A program made the translations under genes and the position numbers. From positions 1-33,752 of the forward strand of contig CBDVBD010000017.1 in assembly GCA_965372135.1 (NCBI GenBank): a stretch of DNA of 33,752 nt. The letters are read 5' to 3'. The notes beneath the pieces are model-generated. The model was not told where the DNA came from. It saw nothing but the letters and a program-made list of their open reading frames with translations, and did not search any database. The stretch is from CBDVBD01 sp965372135 (GTDB taxonomy: Bacteria; Electryoneota; RPQS01; CBDVBD01). Positions 23,495 to 32,505 of the stretch are shown in pieces (within the stretch, counting starts at the first letter, position 1; each line of letters starts with the position of its first letter).

Positions 23495-24175
23495 TCACAC
23501 TCCCAGGAAAAGGCGTTCAGCTAAGAATTCCGGTAGTCCCGCTTTCCGAATTTTTGCGGCAGCTTTTTCAATATCATACTGTAAGCGGATGCGTTCGAAT
23601 TCCACGGTGTCGGTATCGAAAATCACGAAAGACAGCCTGGGATCTCTATCCCGGGGCTGCCCTATACTGCCGATGTTTATAATACATCGAGCCCGGTCTT
23701 TGGATTCGAATAGAGCAGGGATGTGGGAATGTCCGATGAAGCATATCGGTTCATCGAATGCCTCTAAATGTCGATTGGCATCCTCCCGGGAAAAGATATA
23801 ACCCCACTTTTCGGGATCGATAGGAGTAGCATGTACACAGAATACGCTGTCATTGGAACAAATGAACGGAAGGTTCTTCAAGTATTGACGATTACTTTTA
23901 GTAAGTCGTTCATCAGTCCAGCGAATCGCTGCCTGTGCAAATGAGTTAAAATGTTCCATTGAAGTCAACCCCACCGCTGCGGAATCATGATTGCCGGCGA
24001 TGGCACCATCCGCTACATCCCTGATAAGTTCAATGCAAGCATTGGGGTCGGCACCGTATCCAACAATGTCGCCCAAGCAATAGACGTGGTCGACATCCTT
24101 GTGCGATATTTCCTTAAGCGCGGTTTCTAATGCTTCCAGGTTGGAATGAATATCAGAAATGTATGCTATTTTCAA
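23495..24175 (-). CDS. Metallophosphoesterase
   Basis: Calcineurin-like phosphoesterase of 226 residues, cytoplasmic. All metal motifs are present: DIH (D8, H10), GDIVGYG, GNHDSAAVG, and CFIGHSHIPALF. It resembles YfcE/MJ0936-type phosphodiesterases whose natural substrates are poorly defined. The start is TTG at 24175 with GGAG six bases upstream; the nusB stop lies within that spacer, so translation is probably coupled. It is followed by secA upstream of a 46-base gap. The substrate is unknown. Confidence 0.9.
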   Translation of the reverse strand: MKIAYISDIHSNLEALETALKEISHKDVDHVYCLGDIVGYGADPNACIELIRDVADGAIAGNHDSAAVGLTSMEHFNSFAQAAIRWTDERLTKSNRQYLKNLPFICSNDSVFCVHATPIDPEKWGYIFSREDANRHLEAFDEPICFIGHSHIPALFESKDRARCIINIGSIGQPRDRDPRLSFVIFDTDTVEFERIRLQYDIEKAAAKIRKAGLPEFLAERLFLGV

Positions 24176-24178
24176 TTG

Positions 24179-24634
24179 TTACTCCGCAGCAGGATTTGAT
24201 GCAGCCGGTCGGATAGTTGATTTGTTCTGCTCTTGGTCGGCTTGCAAGTCCTTATAGACTGCATCCAAAATCCCGTTGATAAATGCCCCACTTTTCTCGG
24301 TACTGAATCGTTTGGCAATGTCGATTGCTTCGTTAATGGAAACCTTGGGTGGAATATCGGCAAAATGGAGAATTTCGCACAACGCAACCCTAATCAGAAT
24401 GCGATCGATGATTGCCAGTCTATCCAGAGCCCATTTTTCCACTTTCTTACTTATCCAATCGTCCAGTTCCGCCTTGATAGCAACCGTTCGTTTGGCTAAG
24501 GATCTTACAAAATTGCGATAAGGTTCACCCGGCTTGCACAGATCATCTAGAATTTCGGAGATCTCGGAGCCGGTCATTTCATGAGCGTATAGGATTTGCA
24601 GCGCTCTTTCCCGTGCCTGTCGGCGGGATCCCAT
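24179..24634 (-). CDS. nusB: Transcription antitermination protein NusB
   Basis: NusB, 151 residues, all-helical. With NusE (S10) it binds boxA RNA and assists rRNA antitermination. The start GSRRQARERALQILYAHEM and the middle DRLAIIDRILIRVALCEIL are typical, as is INEAIDIAKRFSTEKSGAFINGILD near the end, which I cite only in part. I chose the ATG at 24634 with GGGAGG six bases upstream; a TTG two codons earlier would place the ribosome site too close. The ribosome site lies partly in the stem of a hairpin whose loop is the ilvE stop codon. It lies directly after ilvE. Confidence 0.95.
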   Translation of the reverse strand: MGSRRQARERALQILYAHEMTGSEISEILDDLCKPGEPYRNFVRSLAKRTVAIKAELDDWISKKVEKWALDRLAIIDRILIRVALCEILHFADIPPKVSINEAIDIAKRFSTEKSGAFINGILDAVYKDLQADQEQNKSTIRPAASNPAAE

Positions 24635-24640
24635 TGTCAA

Positions 24641-24656
24641 CCTCCCACTCAGTGGG
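24641..24656 (-). promoter_or_regulatory. Hairpin covering part of the nusB ribosome site
   Basis: On the minus strand CCCAC (24652-24656) pairs with GTGGG (24644-24648) across the three-base loop TGA (24649-24651), which is the ilvE stop. The nusB ribosome site GGGAGG (24641-24646) shares its first three bases with the stem. Ribosomes finishing ilvE would melt it. A short, low-complexity hairpin, so the effect is uncertain. Confidence 0.4.
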
Positions 24657-25599
24657 GTACCGGCTCCATGTCAAATTCTACCGGTGTTAACCAACCGTAC
24701 TTATCATCCACTTCGCCGTTAACGATTTCGAAGAACTTCCGTTGCATTTCCAGAGTTACCGGTCCCGGTTTCCCGGCACCGATGGGGATCCGGTCGATAG
24801 AACGAATCGGGGTTACTTCGGCTGCGGATCCGGTAAAAAATACTTCGTCGGAGATATATAGTTTCTCTCGAGGCAATAGTTGTTCAATCACTTCGTACCC
24901 ACTGTCCAAGGCGATTTTTATAATACTATCCCGGGTGATTCCGGGAAGTACCGATGCACCAAGCGGTGGAGTATGAATGATGTTATCCCGGACTACAAAG
25001 ATATTTTCGCCGGACCCTTCGGATACATAACCGTCTTTGTCTAAAGCGATGCCTTCCACATAACCGTCCGCTAAGGCTTCCAGCTTAATTAGCTGGGAGT
25101 TCATGTAGTTGGCGGAACATTTCGCCAACGGCGGGAAGGTATTGGGAGCGATCCGAGTCCAACTGGACACCTTGACATCTACACCTTGCTCCAACGCTTC
25201 CGGTCCCAGGTATTTTCCCCACTTCCAGGTAGCAATTACTACCTCCACCGGACAATCGCGGGAATCAACACCCAGGCTGTGGTATCCACGGAAAGCAATG
25301 GGACGGATGTAAGCATCGCGCTGTCCGTTGATTTTGATGGTATCGATGCATGCTTGAGTGACTTCCTCTTGGGTAAAGGGTATGGGCATACGATACATTT
25401 TCGCGGAATCGAACAATCGGCGAGTGTGATTTTCCAGGCGGTAGATCACCGAGCCTTTGGGTGTATCGTAGCACCGTAATCCCTCAAACACAGCCGATCC
25501 ATAGTGAATCACGTGGGAACAGACATGGATGTTGGCATCTTTCCAATCAAGGAATTCACCGGAAAACCATATCTTCCCAGTTTCGTCAAATGCTGACAT
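24649..25599 (-). CDS. ilvE: Branched-chain amino acid aminotransferase
   Basis: PLP enzyme interconverting leucine, isoleucine and valine with their 2-oxo acids. It has 316 residues. The catalytic lysine is K160 in PPLAKCSANYMNS. The fold class IV signature is seen at YVEGIALDKDGYVSEGSGEN, and RCYDTPKGSVIYRLENHTRR is the N-terminal family stretch. The ATG at 25599 has AGGAGG six bases upstream. Its place after the acyl-CoA genes is compatible with branched-chain amino acid breakdown, or with simple biosynthesis; the sequence does not decide. Confidence 0.93.
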   Translation of the reverse strand: MSAFDETGKIWFSGEFLDWKDANIHVCSHVIHYGSAVFEGLRCYDTPKGSVIYRLENHTRRLFDSAKMYRMPIPFTQEEVTQACIDTIKINGQRDAYIRPIAFRGYHSLGVDSRDCPVEVVIATWKWGKYLGPEALEQGVDVKVSSWTRIAPNTFPPLAKCSANYMNSQLIKLEALADGYVEGIALDKDGYVSEGSGENIFVVRDNIIHTPPLGASVLPGITRDSIIKIALDSGYEVIEQLLPREKLYISDEVFFTGSAAEVTPIRSIDRIPIGAGKPGPVTLEMQRKFFEIVNGEVDDKYGWLTPVEFDMEPVPH

Positions 25600-25640
25600 G
25601 AGGTTCCTCCTGATGCTGTGCTTTATTAATTATTATTTAT

Positions 25641-26789
25641 TTATATTTTTATAAGGCTTCGCGAAATTACTATCCGCTGCATTTCCGAAGTTCCTTCGTA
25701 GATTTCTGTGATTCTGGCGTCACGCATATAGCGTTCAACGGGATACTCCTTCAAATAGCCGTACCCGCCGTGGATTTGCACCGCTTGGGTAGTAACCCAA
25801 TTGGCGACTTCCGAAGCGTACAGCTTAGCTTTCGCGGATTCCACCATGAACTCCTTGTCCAGGTCTTTTTTCGTGCAGGCGCTGTACACTAACAACCGTG
25901 CCGCATTAATCTGAGTGTCCATGTCCGCTAACTTGAATTGGATGGCTTGGAACTGGGATAGGAATTTCCCGAACTGCTTGCGTTCGTTGGAATACTTCAG
26001 TGACTCGTCTAATGCAGCTTGCGCAATTCCTATGGCTTGCGCCGCAATACCGACACGACCACTATCCAGGGCGGTCAAGGCAATACGGAATCCGGCGCCT
26101 TCGGAGCCCACCAGGTTTTCCGATGGTATCCGGCAATCTTCTAGGCTGATGGAGATGGTATCACTGGATCGGATACCCAGCTTCTTTTCCTTCTTGCCAT
26201 GGACCAGCCCCGGTGTGCCTTGGTCAATCAGGAACGCTGAGGTGCCACGGGATCCTTGTTCCTTGTCGGTGACGGCAAATAACAGGTACACATCACAGTT
26301 TTTTCCGGTGGTGATAAAGTTCTTGGCGCCATTCAACACCCAATGGTTACCGTCACGGACAGCGGTGGTGGTCATGGTACCTGCGTCGGAACCGGACTCC
26401 GGTTCTGTAAGGCTAAAGGCACCGACTTTCTTGCCGGATGCTAACGGTATCAGGTATTTTTGTTTTTGTTCTTCGCTGGAAAATTTCTCCAACGGATAAC
26501 AAACCAGTGAATTGTTGACGGAAACAATTACACCTACCGACGCATCACCACGAGATAGTTCCTCAACAGCCAATGCATAGGAAACGCAATCCATCCCGGC
26601 GCCCCCACACTCCTCAGGGGTGTTCACTCCCATGAATCCCAGTTCGCCGAGGGCGGTAATAAGCTCCTTTGGATAAATCTCCTTCTCATCCCGTTCCTCG
26701 GCACCGGGCATCAATTCATTTTCGGCATATTCCCGGGCAGTATCCCGAATCATAATTTGTTCTTCAGTCAATAGATGATCGATGTTCAT
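25641..26789 (-). CDS. Acyl-CoA dehydrogenase
   Basis: FAD-dependent acyl-CoA dehydrogenase of 382 residues, first step of beta-oxidation; passes electrons to ETF. Seen: the N-terminal helical domain, the FAD-binding FSLTEPESGSDAGTMTTTA, the C-terminal QIHGGYGYLKEYPVERYMRD, and EIYEGTSEMQR with the catalytic Glu at E365, the short/medium-chain position. Isovaleryl-CoA dehydrogenase has its Glu elsewhere, so that enzyme is less likely. I chose the ATG at 26789 with GGAG six bases upstream, over a GTG at 26804. Chain-length preference is unknown. A paralogue lies at 29804-30949. Confidence 0.93.
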   Translation of the reverse strand: MNIDHLLTEEQIMIRDTAREYAENELMPGAEERDEKEIYPKELITALGELGFMGVNTPEECGGAGMDCVSYALAVEELSRGDASVGVIVSVNNSLVCYPLEKFSSEEQKQKYLIPLASGKKVGAFSLTEPESGSDAGTMTTTAVRDGNHWVLNGAKNFITTGKNCDVYLLFAVTDKEQGSRGTSAFLIDQGTPGLVHGKKEKKLGIRSSDTISISLEDCRIPSENLVGSEGAGFRIALTALDSGRVGIAAQAIGIAQAALDESLKYSNERKQFGKFLSQFQAIQFKLADMDTQINAARLLVYSACTKKDLDKEFMVESAKAKLYASEVANWVTTQAVQIHGGYGYLKEYPVERYMRDARITEIYEGTSEMQRIVISRSLIKI

Positions 26790-26845
26790 CCTGCGCTCCG
26801 TCACACTTTAGTTTCGATATTACATAACCTTCGGATGGTTCTTCT

Positions 26846-27697
26846 TTACGAATAATCGTAAAATCCCTGTCTGGATTTTCGACCTAACAATCCCGCGGCA
26901 ACCATTTTCTTCAACAACGGGCAAGGGCGGTATTTGGAATCACCCAAGCCATCGTGTAGGACGTTCATAATTGCCAAACACACATCCAGTCCGATCAAAT
27001 CGGCTAAGGCTAACGGACCCATGGGATGCCCCATGCCCAATTTCATGATTCCATCGATGGATTCGGCGTAGGCCACCCCTTCCATCAAGCAATACACCGC
27101 TTCGTTGATCATGGGCATCAGAATGCGGTTGGACACAAATCCGGGAAAATCGTTGGCAGGGATGGGGGTTTTCCCCATGGATTCCGCCAAGTTCTCGGTA
27201 GTTTCATAGGTATCATCCGTTGTCATGAGCCCTTTGATCACTTCCACCAGTTTCATCATCGGCACCGGATTCATAAAGTGCATGCCGATGACCTTGTCCG
27301 GTCGCTTGGTGGCAGCAGCGATTTCTGTAATGGAGATGGTGGATGTGTTGGTCGCCAAGATTACATGCTCCGGGACTATTTCATCCAGTTTCCCGAATAT
27401 CTCGAGTTTGATGTCCTTGTTTTCCGTCACCGCTTCCACCACGAAATCGGTTTCTTCTATTTCATCCCAACTGGTGGTAAAGGCGATATTTGCCAATGTA
27501 TTATCCGCATCCGCCTGGGTGATTTTTTCTTTGGAAACCTGGCGTCCTAAGTTTTTGGTAATAGTTGCTTTGGCACGATCAAGGAATTCCTGGGCAATGT
27601 CGATCAAACATATTTTATAACCGTGTTGAGCTGCGACATGGGCGATCCCATTGCCCATAGCTCCCGATCCGATCACTGTGATTTTTTCTATCGCCAT
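26846..27697 (-). CDS. 3-hydroxybutyryl-CoA / 3-hydroxyacyl-CoA dehydrogenase
   Basis: NAD(P)-dependent 3-hydroxyacyl-CoA dehydrogenase of 283 residues, a stand-alone form of the Hbd/PaaH type. The nucleotide-binding motif is VIGSGAMGNGIAH (8-20). The catalytic His is H140 in GMHFMNPVPMMKL. The C-terminal helical domain has DFPGFVSNRILMPMINEA and GMGHPMGPLALADLIGLD. It oxidises or reduces the C3 position in beta-oxidation or butyrate metabolism. Start is ATG after GAGGGAG. It lies between the thiolase and an acyl-CoA dehydrogenase, consistent with one pathway. An enoyl-CoA hydratase is missing from the window. Confidence 0.94.
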   Translation of the reverse strand: MAIEKITVIGSGAMGNGIAHVAAQHGYKICLIDIAQEFLDRAKATITKNLGRQVSKEKITQADADNTLANIAFTTSWDEIEETDFVVEAVTENKDIKLEIFGKLDEIVPEHVILATNTSTISITEIAAATKRPDKVIGMHFMNPVPMMKLVEVIKGLMTTDDTYETTENLAESMGKTPIPANDFPGFVSNRILMPMINEAVYCLMEGVAYAESIDGIMKLGMGHPMGPLALADLIGLDVCLAIMNVLHDGLGDSKYRPCPLLKKMVAAGLLGRKSRQGFYDYS

Positions 27698-27736
27698 GTC
27701 TCCCTCTTTACAATTAGAAGGTGAGTAGGAAACGTG

Positions 27737-28921
27737 TTATTCAATTTCAACCGCAAGGGCAGTGGCTTCGCCTCCGCCGTTGCACAATCCGGCAATTCCT
27801 CGCTTGCCGCCGGTGTCTTTCAGCGCATGTATCAAGGTCACCAGGATCCGGTTGCCTGAGGCGCCTATAGGATGTCCAAGTGCCACTGCACCACCCCAGA
27901 TGTTGACTTTGGCGGGATCCAAGCCCAGGATTTGATTGTTGGCGATTGCAACCACGGAAAAGGCTTCGTTTAATTCAAACAAGTCCACATCATCCGTAGT
28001 CCAACCTACACTTTTCAATAACTTCTCCACAGCGCCTGAGGGTGCAGTAGTAAACCATTCCGGCGCTTGGCTGAAGGTGGCTTGCCCTACAATTCTGGCT
28101 AAGATGTTCAATCCCTTTTCCTGAGCATACTTACGGCTGGTGACCACCGTGGCTGAGCCACCGTCATTGATGGATGAAGCATTGGCTGCAGTGACGGTGC
28201 CTTCCTTATCAAACGCCGGTCGTAGTAATGGGAAGCGATCGACTTTTGCTTTTCCGGGCTCTTCGTCGGTATCGACAACCACCGGATCCCCTTTACGCTG
28301 GGGGATTTCCACCGGCACGATTTCCCTGACGAATTTTCCATCATCGATGGCTTGTTGAGCCCGGGTGTAACTTTGGGCAGCGAACGCATCTTGCTGTTCA
28401 CGGCTGATGTTTTTCTCTTTAGCGCATAATTCGGCACACATACCCATGTGTTGATCGTTATATACGTCCCACAACCCATCATGTACCATCATGTCCAGGA
28501 TTTTGTTGTGTCCCAACCGCATACCGTTCCTGGCAGCAGGGACGAAATAAGGCGCCAAGGACATGTTTTCCATCCCTCCGGCAACCACCACATCGTATTC
28601 CCCGACCCGGATCAACTGGTCCGCCAGCATGACCGATTTCAAGCCTGACGAGCATACTTTATTTATAGTCAGGGCACTGACGGTATTTGGGATTCCGGCA
28701 GCGATGGCAGCCTGCCGCGCCGGCGCTTGTCCAGTACCACCTTGCAGCACCATACCCATGATGACTTCCTGCACATCGCCCGGCACAATGTTAGCGCGTT
28801 TCAACGCTTCCGAAATCGCTATGGAACCCAATTTTGTGGCGGGAATTGACGACAATGCACCGTTGAATGACCCGAAAGGTGTTCTCGCCATTCCCACAAT
28901 TACCGCTTGCCGATCGTCCAT
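27737..28921 (-). CDS. Acetyl-CoA C-acyltransferase (thiolase)
   Basis: Thiolase of 394 residues that cleaves 3-ketoacyl-CoA or condenses two acetyl-CoA. The nucleophile is C90 in NKVCSSGLKSV. The His motif is GGAVALGHPIGASGNRI and the second Cys is in GLCNGGGEATA. This is the acetoacetyl-CoA thiolase (AtoB/PhaA)-like group by overall length. The ATG at 28921 has AGGAG six bases upstream. It lies before the 3-hydroxyacyl-CoA dehydrogenase with a 39-base gap, so the two are probably expressed together. Whether it works in degradation or synthesis is open. Confidence 0.95.
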   Translation of the reverse strand: MDDRQAVIVGMARTPFGSFNGALSSIPATKLGSIAISEALKRANIVPGDVQEVIMGMVLQGGTGQAPARQAAIAAGIPNTVSALTINKVCSSGLKSVMLADQLIRVGEYDVVVAGGMENMSLAPYFVPAARNGMRLGHNKILDMMVHDGLWDVYNDQHMGMCAELCAKEKNISREQQDAFAAQSYTRAQQAIDDGKFVREIVPVEIPQRKGDPVVVDTDEEPGKAKVDRFPLLRPAFDKEGTVTAANASSINDGGSATVVTSRKYAQEKGLNILARIVGQATFSQAPEWFTTAPSGAVEKLLKSVGWTTDDVDLFELNEAFSVVAIANNQILGLDPAKVNIWGGAVALGHPIGASGNRILVTLIHALKDTGGKRGIAGLCNGGGEATALAVEIE

Positions 28922-28964
28922 GAATAACTCCTGATCAAAATGCTATGTAAAGTATTTTTTATTA

Positions 28965-29804
28965 CTACCTTATGATTTTGATGTCGCCATCGCAATCACG
29001 TTCCAGTGTTCCAACGGGATTTTTTGCCGCATGTTGAAACACAATGGTCGCACTACAATCCAACGTTCTACGAATTAAATCCTGTTTGACAGTCAGCACC
29101 CGGCTGTGGATGAGGTCATAGGACATTACCTGATCCAATTGCAACATGGCAGGTGTTGGGATAATGTCCGCCGGGAACAGTAGGGTCTGATCGCTGTCCT
29201 CGATCCATACCACTTGATGTCCCGGGCAATGCCCACCGGTCAATTCCACCCGGATACCGGGGATAACCTGTTCAGTTCCTTTCACCAACTGTAATTGACT
29301 GGCATCACGAAGCGGCAGAAAGTCATCCTGATGGTAGCTGTACGGTGCCTGTTCTACGGAACCGGCTGCCCATTCCCATTCCAACATCTGCACTACATAG
29401 GTTGCATTGGGGAATGTAGGAACACAGGTTCCATCTTCTGTCAATTTAGTCGATCCTGCACAGTGATCCCAATGCAGGTGGGTCAGGATTACTATATCCA
29501 CGTCCTGGGGTCGTATCCCCAATGTTTCCAATCCGGAAATGAGCTGCCTGGGTAATTGTACATTATATTCAGCGGTCAAATCCCCCAGCGGTTTATCACC
29601 TAACCCGGTATCGATAACCACAATGTGATCGGTACCTTTAACTACCAAGCAAGTTAATCCCAACAGCAATCTGGATGATCTTAATCCCGGTAGTGGTTCT
29701 TTCCCCAATTGTATCACGGTGTCTGCAGGGATTTGAAGCAACCCATCCTGAATCGGATATACCTTGAAGCGTCCGATTTTGATGGTCGCAATCTCTACCC
29801 CCAT
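28965..29804 (-). CDS. Metallo-beta-lactamase-fold hydrolase
   Basis: MBL-fold metallohydrolase of 279 residues. Metal ligands are THLHWDH (H109, H111, D113, H114), HCPGH, and FPADIIPTP; VVIDTGLGDKP is the first conserved stretch. The family covers lactonases, glyoxalases, and acyl-CoA thioesterase-like enzymes, so the substrate cannot be named. I chose the ATG at 29804, which shares one base with the TGA of the upstream acyl-CoA dehydrogenase (TGATG); a GTG one codon earlier is also possible. Tight coupling with that gene suggests a role in acyl-CoA metabolism, which is inference. Confidence 0.9.
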   Translation of the reverse strand: MGVEIATIKIGRFKVYPIQDGLLQIPADTVIQLGKEPLPGLRSSRLLLGLTCLVVKGTDHIVVIDTGLGDKPLGDLTAEYNVQLPRQLISGLETLGIRPQDVDIVILTHLHWDHCAGSTKLTEDGTCVPTFPNATYVVQMLEWEWAAGSVEQAPYSYHQDDFLPLRDASQLQLVKGTEQVIPGIRVELTGGHCPGHQVVWIEDSDQTLLFPADIIPTPAMLQLDQVMSYDLIHSRVLTVKQDLIRRTLDCSATIVFQHAAKNPVGTLERDCDGDIKIIR

Positions 29805-30949
29805 CACACCCTGGAACCTATGATACTTCTTGCGATGACCAACCGTTGTATTTCGGATGTGCCCTCACCGATTTCACACAGTTTAGCATCACGCAGGAAT
29901 CGCTCTACGGGATAATCGCGAGTGTATCCATAGCCACCGTGAATTTGGATAGCACGATTAGCGCAGCGCATGGCGGTTTCCGATGAGTACAATTTCGCTA
30001 TGGCTGAAGCACGAATATAATTCTTATCGGCATCCTTCAAGCGGGCGGCATGATATACCAATAACCGGGAGCTTTCGATTTCAGTTGCCATGTCCGCCAG
30101 CATAAATTGTATGGCTTGAAACCGGTTCAGGGATCTGCCGAACTGTTTCCGTTCTTCGGCGTATTTCAACGATTCATCCAAACACCCCTGGGCGATTCCC
30201 AACGCCATTGCCCCGATGGAGATACGACCGCCATCCAGGATGGTCAGGAACTGTTTGAAGCCTTCGCCTTCCCTACCCAATAGGTTTTCCTCGGGGACAT
30301 GGGCATCCTCGAAATGCAACATAGCGGTGTCAGAGCCGCGCACCCCCATCTTGTTTTCCTTCTTCCCCACCGAAAATCCCGGGGTTCCGGATTCCACCAG
30401 TAAGGAACTAATCCCACGTGTTCCCTGAGATTTATCGGTCACAGCAGTTGCCACGTACACCTTTGACACGCTGGCGTTTGTGATGAATATTTTGGATCCA
30501 TTCAGGATATATTCGCCGTTTTTCTTGACCGCCGTGGTTTCGGTGCCTCCGGCGTCGCTTCCGGCGTTCGGCTCGGTCAATCCGAAAGCTCCCATCCATT
30601 CCCCGGAACACAATTTGGGCAGGTATTTTTGCTTTTGTTCTTCGTTGCCGAACAAATAGATGGGATTGGTGCCCAAAGAGATGTGTGCCGCTAAAGTTAG
30701 TCCGGTCGAGCCGCACACCCGGGAAATTTCTTCCACCGCAATGCTATAGCATACAGTATCCATCCCGGCACCGCCGTATTCTTCGGGGAAGCAGATTCCC
30801 ATCAACCCCAGCTCCGCCATTTTCTGCACAGTCTCTTCGGGGAATCTGGCGTTTTCATCGATTTCGGCGGCAATAGGCTTTACTTCATTTTGAGCAAAAT
30901 CGCGCACCATATCGCGTAACATGGTTTGCTCTTCGGTCAGGAAATACAT
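29804..30949 (-). CDS. Acyl-CoA dehydrogenase (second copy)
   Basis: Acyl-CoA dehydrogenase of 381 residues. It has AFGLTEPNAGSDAGGTETTA, IQIHGGYGYTRDYPVERFLRD, and EIGEGTSEIQR with the catalytic Glu at E362. It is clearly a paralogue of the product of 25641-26789 but differs along its length, so the two probably prefer different acyl chains. The retained EGTSE glutamate argues against the isovaleryl-CoA enzyme. The ATG at 30949 has GAGGGA seven bases upstream. The 80-base gap before it contains no convincing promoter. Confidence 0.93.
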   Translation of the reverse strand: MYFLTEEQTMLRDMVRDFAQNEVKPIAAEIDENARFPEETVQKMAELGLMGICFPEEYGGAGMDTVCYSIAVEEISRVCGSTGLTLAAHISLGTNPIYLFGNEEQKQKYLPKLCSGEWMGAFGLTEPNAGSDAGGTETTAVKKNGEYILNGSKIFITNASVSKVYVATAVTDKSQGTRGISSLLVESGTPGFSVGKKENKMGVRGSDTAMLHFEDAHVPEENLLGREGEGFKQFLTILDGGRISIGAMALGIAQGCLDESLKYAEERKQFGRSLNRFQAIQFMLADMATEIESSRLLVYHAARLKDADKNYIRASAIAKLYSSETAMRCANRAIQIHGGYGYTRDYPVERFLRDAKLCEIGEGTSEIQRLVIARSIIGSRV

Positions 30950-31029
30950 GGAATTATCCCTCAGTAAGTCTATAAAATATCACTGATTCACTAATTTGCT
31001 ATCACTTTTTTGCTTCCCGGTCAGTCTTT

Positions 31030-31221
31030 CTATTCTTCCCCAATATCATCCAATCGGTCGTACCCCCTACCCTTTTCTATGCTTTTACGCTTTTCCAAGT
31101 CGTTAATCAGCTCCTGATATTCCTCCTGAGATAATTCATAGCTGTCCAACAACTTTGCAAACTCGAATTTCCAAGTCTGGTTTGCCTCTCTGGTCTTTGG
31201 TTTTCGGGCATGATCAGCCAT
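31030..31221 (-). CDS. Small charged hypothetical protein
   Basis: Protein of 63 residues I do not recognise. It is highly charged, with a basic N-terminus (ADHARKPKTREANQTWKFEF) and an acidic end (DRLDDIGEE), and is probably helical, with no signal or membrane segment. Its reality is supported by a perfect GGAGG five bases before the ATG and by its place in a gap between two genes of one direction. It follows the GlcF-like gene by 36 bases. No function is suggested beyond a possible small accessory protein. Confidence 0.7.
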   Translation of the reverse strand: MADHARKPKTREANQTWKFEFAKLLDSYELSQEEYQELINDLEKRKSIEKGRGYDRLDDIGEE

Positions 31222-31257
31222 AAGAACCTCCTGGCAATTGGGGGATTTATAAGTTCT

Positions 31258-32505
31258 TTATCCGTTCAGACTCTCATCCAACAATTCAAGCGGGTGCATT
31301 ACCTTAATATCCAATTTCTGCCGATCCACCTGTTCCCGAAGCTTCAGGATGCATCCCGGCGATGATGCTACTACCAACTGTGCATCCGTTTTTGTCACCT
31401 CGGTCACACGTTGTGAGGTAATCTCTTCGGCAATATCCGGGAACATCAAATTAAATGATCCACCGAACCCGCAGCAGTGATCGGATCGCACTTTCTCTAC
31501 TACTTCCACTCCGGGAATCGCTTCCATCAGCTTCCTGGGGGCATCGGTAATCCCCTGAGTATGTGTCAAGTGACAGGAGTCGTGTATAGTAACACTTTTA
31601 TTAATGGGCGTTCGATCCGGCTGCAGAATATTCAACCGCTTCATTATCATCGTCAGCAACTCGGAACACCGACTCTTAAATTCCCGGTATTTCGGATCGT
31701 TTTCGCCGAATAATTTTTCATATTCGTGAGTAAAGGCTCCGCCGCAGGTTCCATCCGCAGATACCACCACATCCACGTCCTCATCCAGGAATACGTTAAT
31801 ATTCCATTGAGCCAGCTTCCGTGCAGTTTTAAAATCTCCATTGTTGAAGGCTGGCGCCCCACAACACAACTGCTGGCGCGGGATGATAACTTCATATCCC
31901 AACTTCGACAACACGCTGATAGCTGCATACGCAATGTCCGGCAACAGGTAATTAGACATACACCCCATAAAATACCCAACCCGCCCGATAGGAGGATCAC
32001 AGGTGGCTGGTACTCGCTCAGGAAGGGTATCCAATAAGGTCTTAGTGCTAAGCTTTGGGATAGTCAATCCGGACGGCAAATGTTTGTATCGTATTCCCTT
32101 AAGAAAAGTCAAAGATTGCACTGCTCGAACGATTTTCAGAGCGATTTTCAAAAGTCCGGGTTGTCCCAGAAACCCTTGGAACGCCACTCGTTTCGCCAGC
32201 GATTGACCTACTTGTCGCGCTAAGAATTCCCGGGATGTGATCCACAGATTTTCCGTTAAGACACCCGACGGACACACCGATTGACAACCATAGCACAATA
32301 GGCAGCGATTGAAGATGTGTACCAAGTATGAATTGGGACGTAATTCTCCGGAATATAGTGCTCGGAGCAGGTTGATTTTTCCCCGTGCTGATGTGGATTC
32401 TTCGCCAGTCATCAGATATACCGGACAGATGCCGTGACACAGTCCGCAGTTGATACAGCGGTCCAAGTCTTGCTGCATGTCCTCGATGACCGAAAGGTAC
32501 GCCAC
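31258..32505 (-). CDS. GlcF-like (Fe-S)-binding oxidoreductase subunit
   Basis: Iron-sulfur protein of 415 residues. Two 4Fe-4S ferredoxin motifs lie at the N-terminus: C17, C20, C23, C27 (CINCGLCHGICP) and C68, C71, C74, C78 (CLLCYGCQSVCP). Two CCG domains follow: FMGCMSNYLLP with QLCCGAP, and DSCHLTHTQG with DHCCGFGGS. This is the build of glycolate oxidase subunit GlcF and similar HdrD-type proteins. The usual FAD partner GlcD is absent, and no membrane helix is present. It starts with GTG, sharing one base with the carrier-protein stop (TAGTG); an ATG nine codons in is an alternative. It might accept electrons in acyl-CoA oxidation, which is inference. Confidence 0.88.
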   Translation of the reverse strand: MAYLSVIEDMQQDLDRCINCGLCHGICPVYLMTGEESTSARGKINLLRALYSGELRPNSYLVHIFNRCLLCYGCQSVCPSGVLTENLWITSREFLARQVGQSLAKRVAFQGFLGQPGLLKIALKIVRAVQSLTFLKGIRYKHLPSGLTIPKLSTKTLLDTLPERVPATCDPPIGRVGYFMGCMSNYLLPDIAYAAISVLSKLGYEVIIPRQQLCCGAPAFNNGDFKTARKLAQWNINVFLDEDVDVVVSADGTCGGAFTHEYEKLFGENDPKYREFKSRCSELLTMIMKRLNILQPDRTPINKSVTIHDSCHLTHTQGITDAPRKLMEAIPGVEVVEKVRSDHCCGFGGSFNLMFPDIAEEITSQRVTEVTKTDAQLVVASSPGCILKLREQVDRQKLDIKVMHPLELLDESLNG

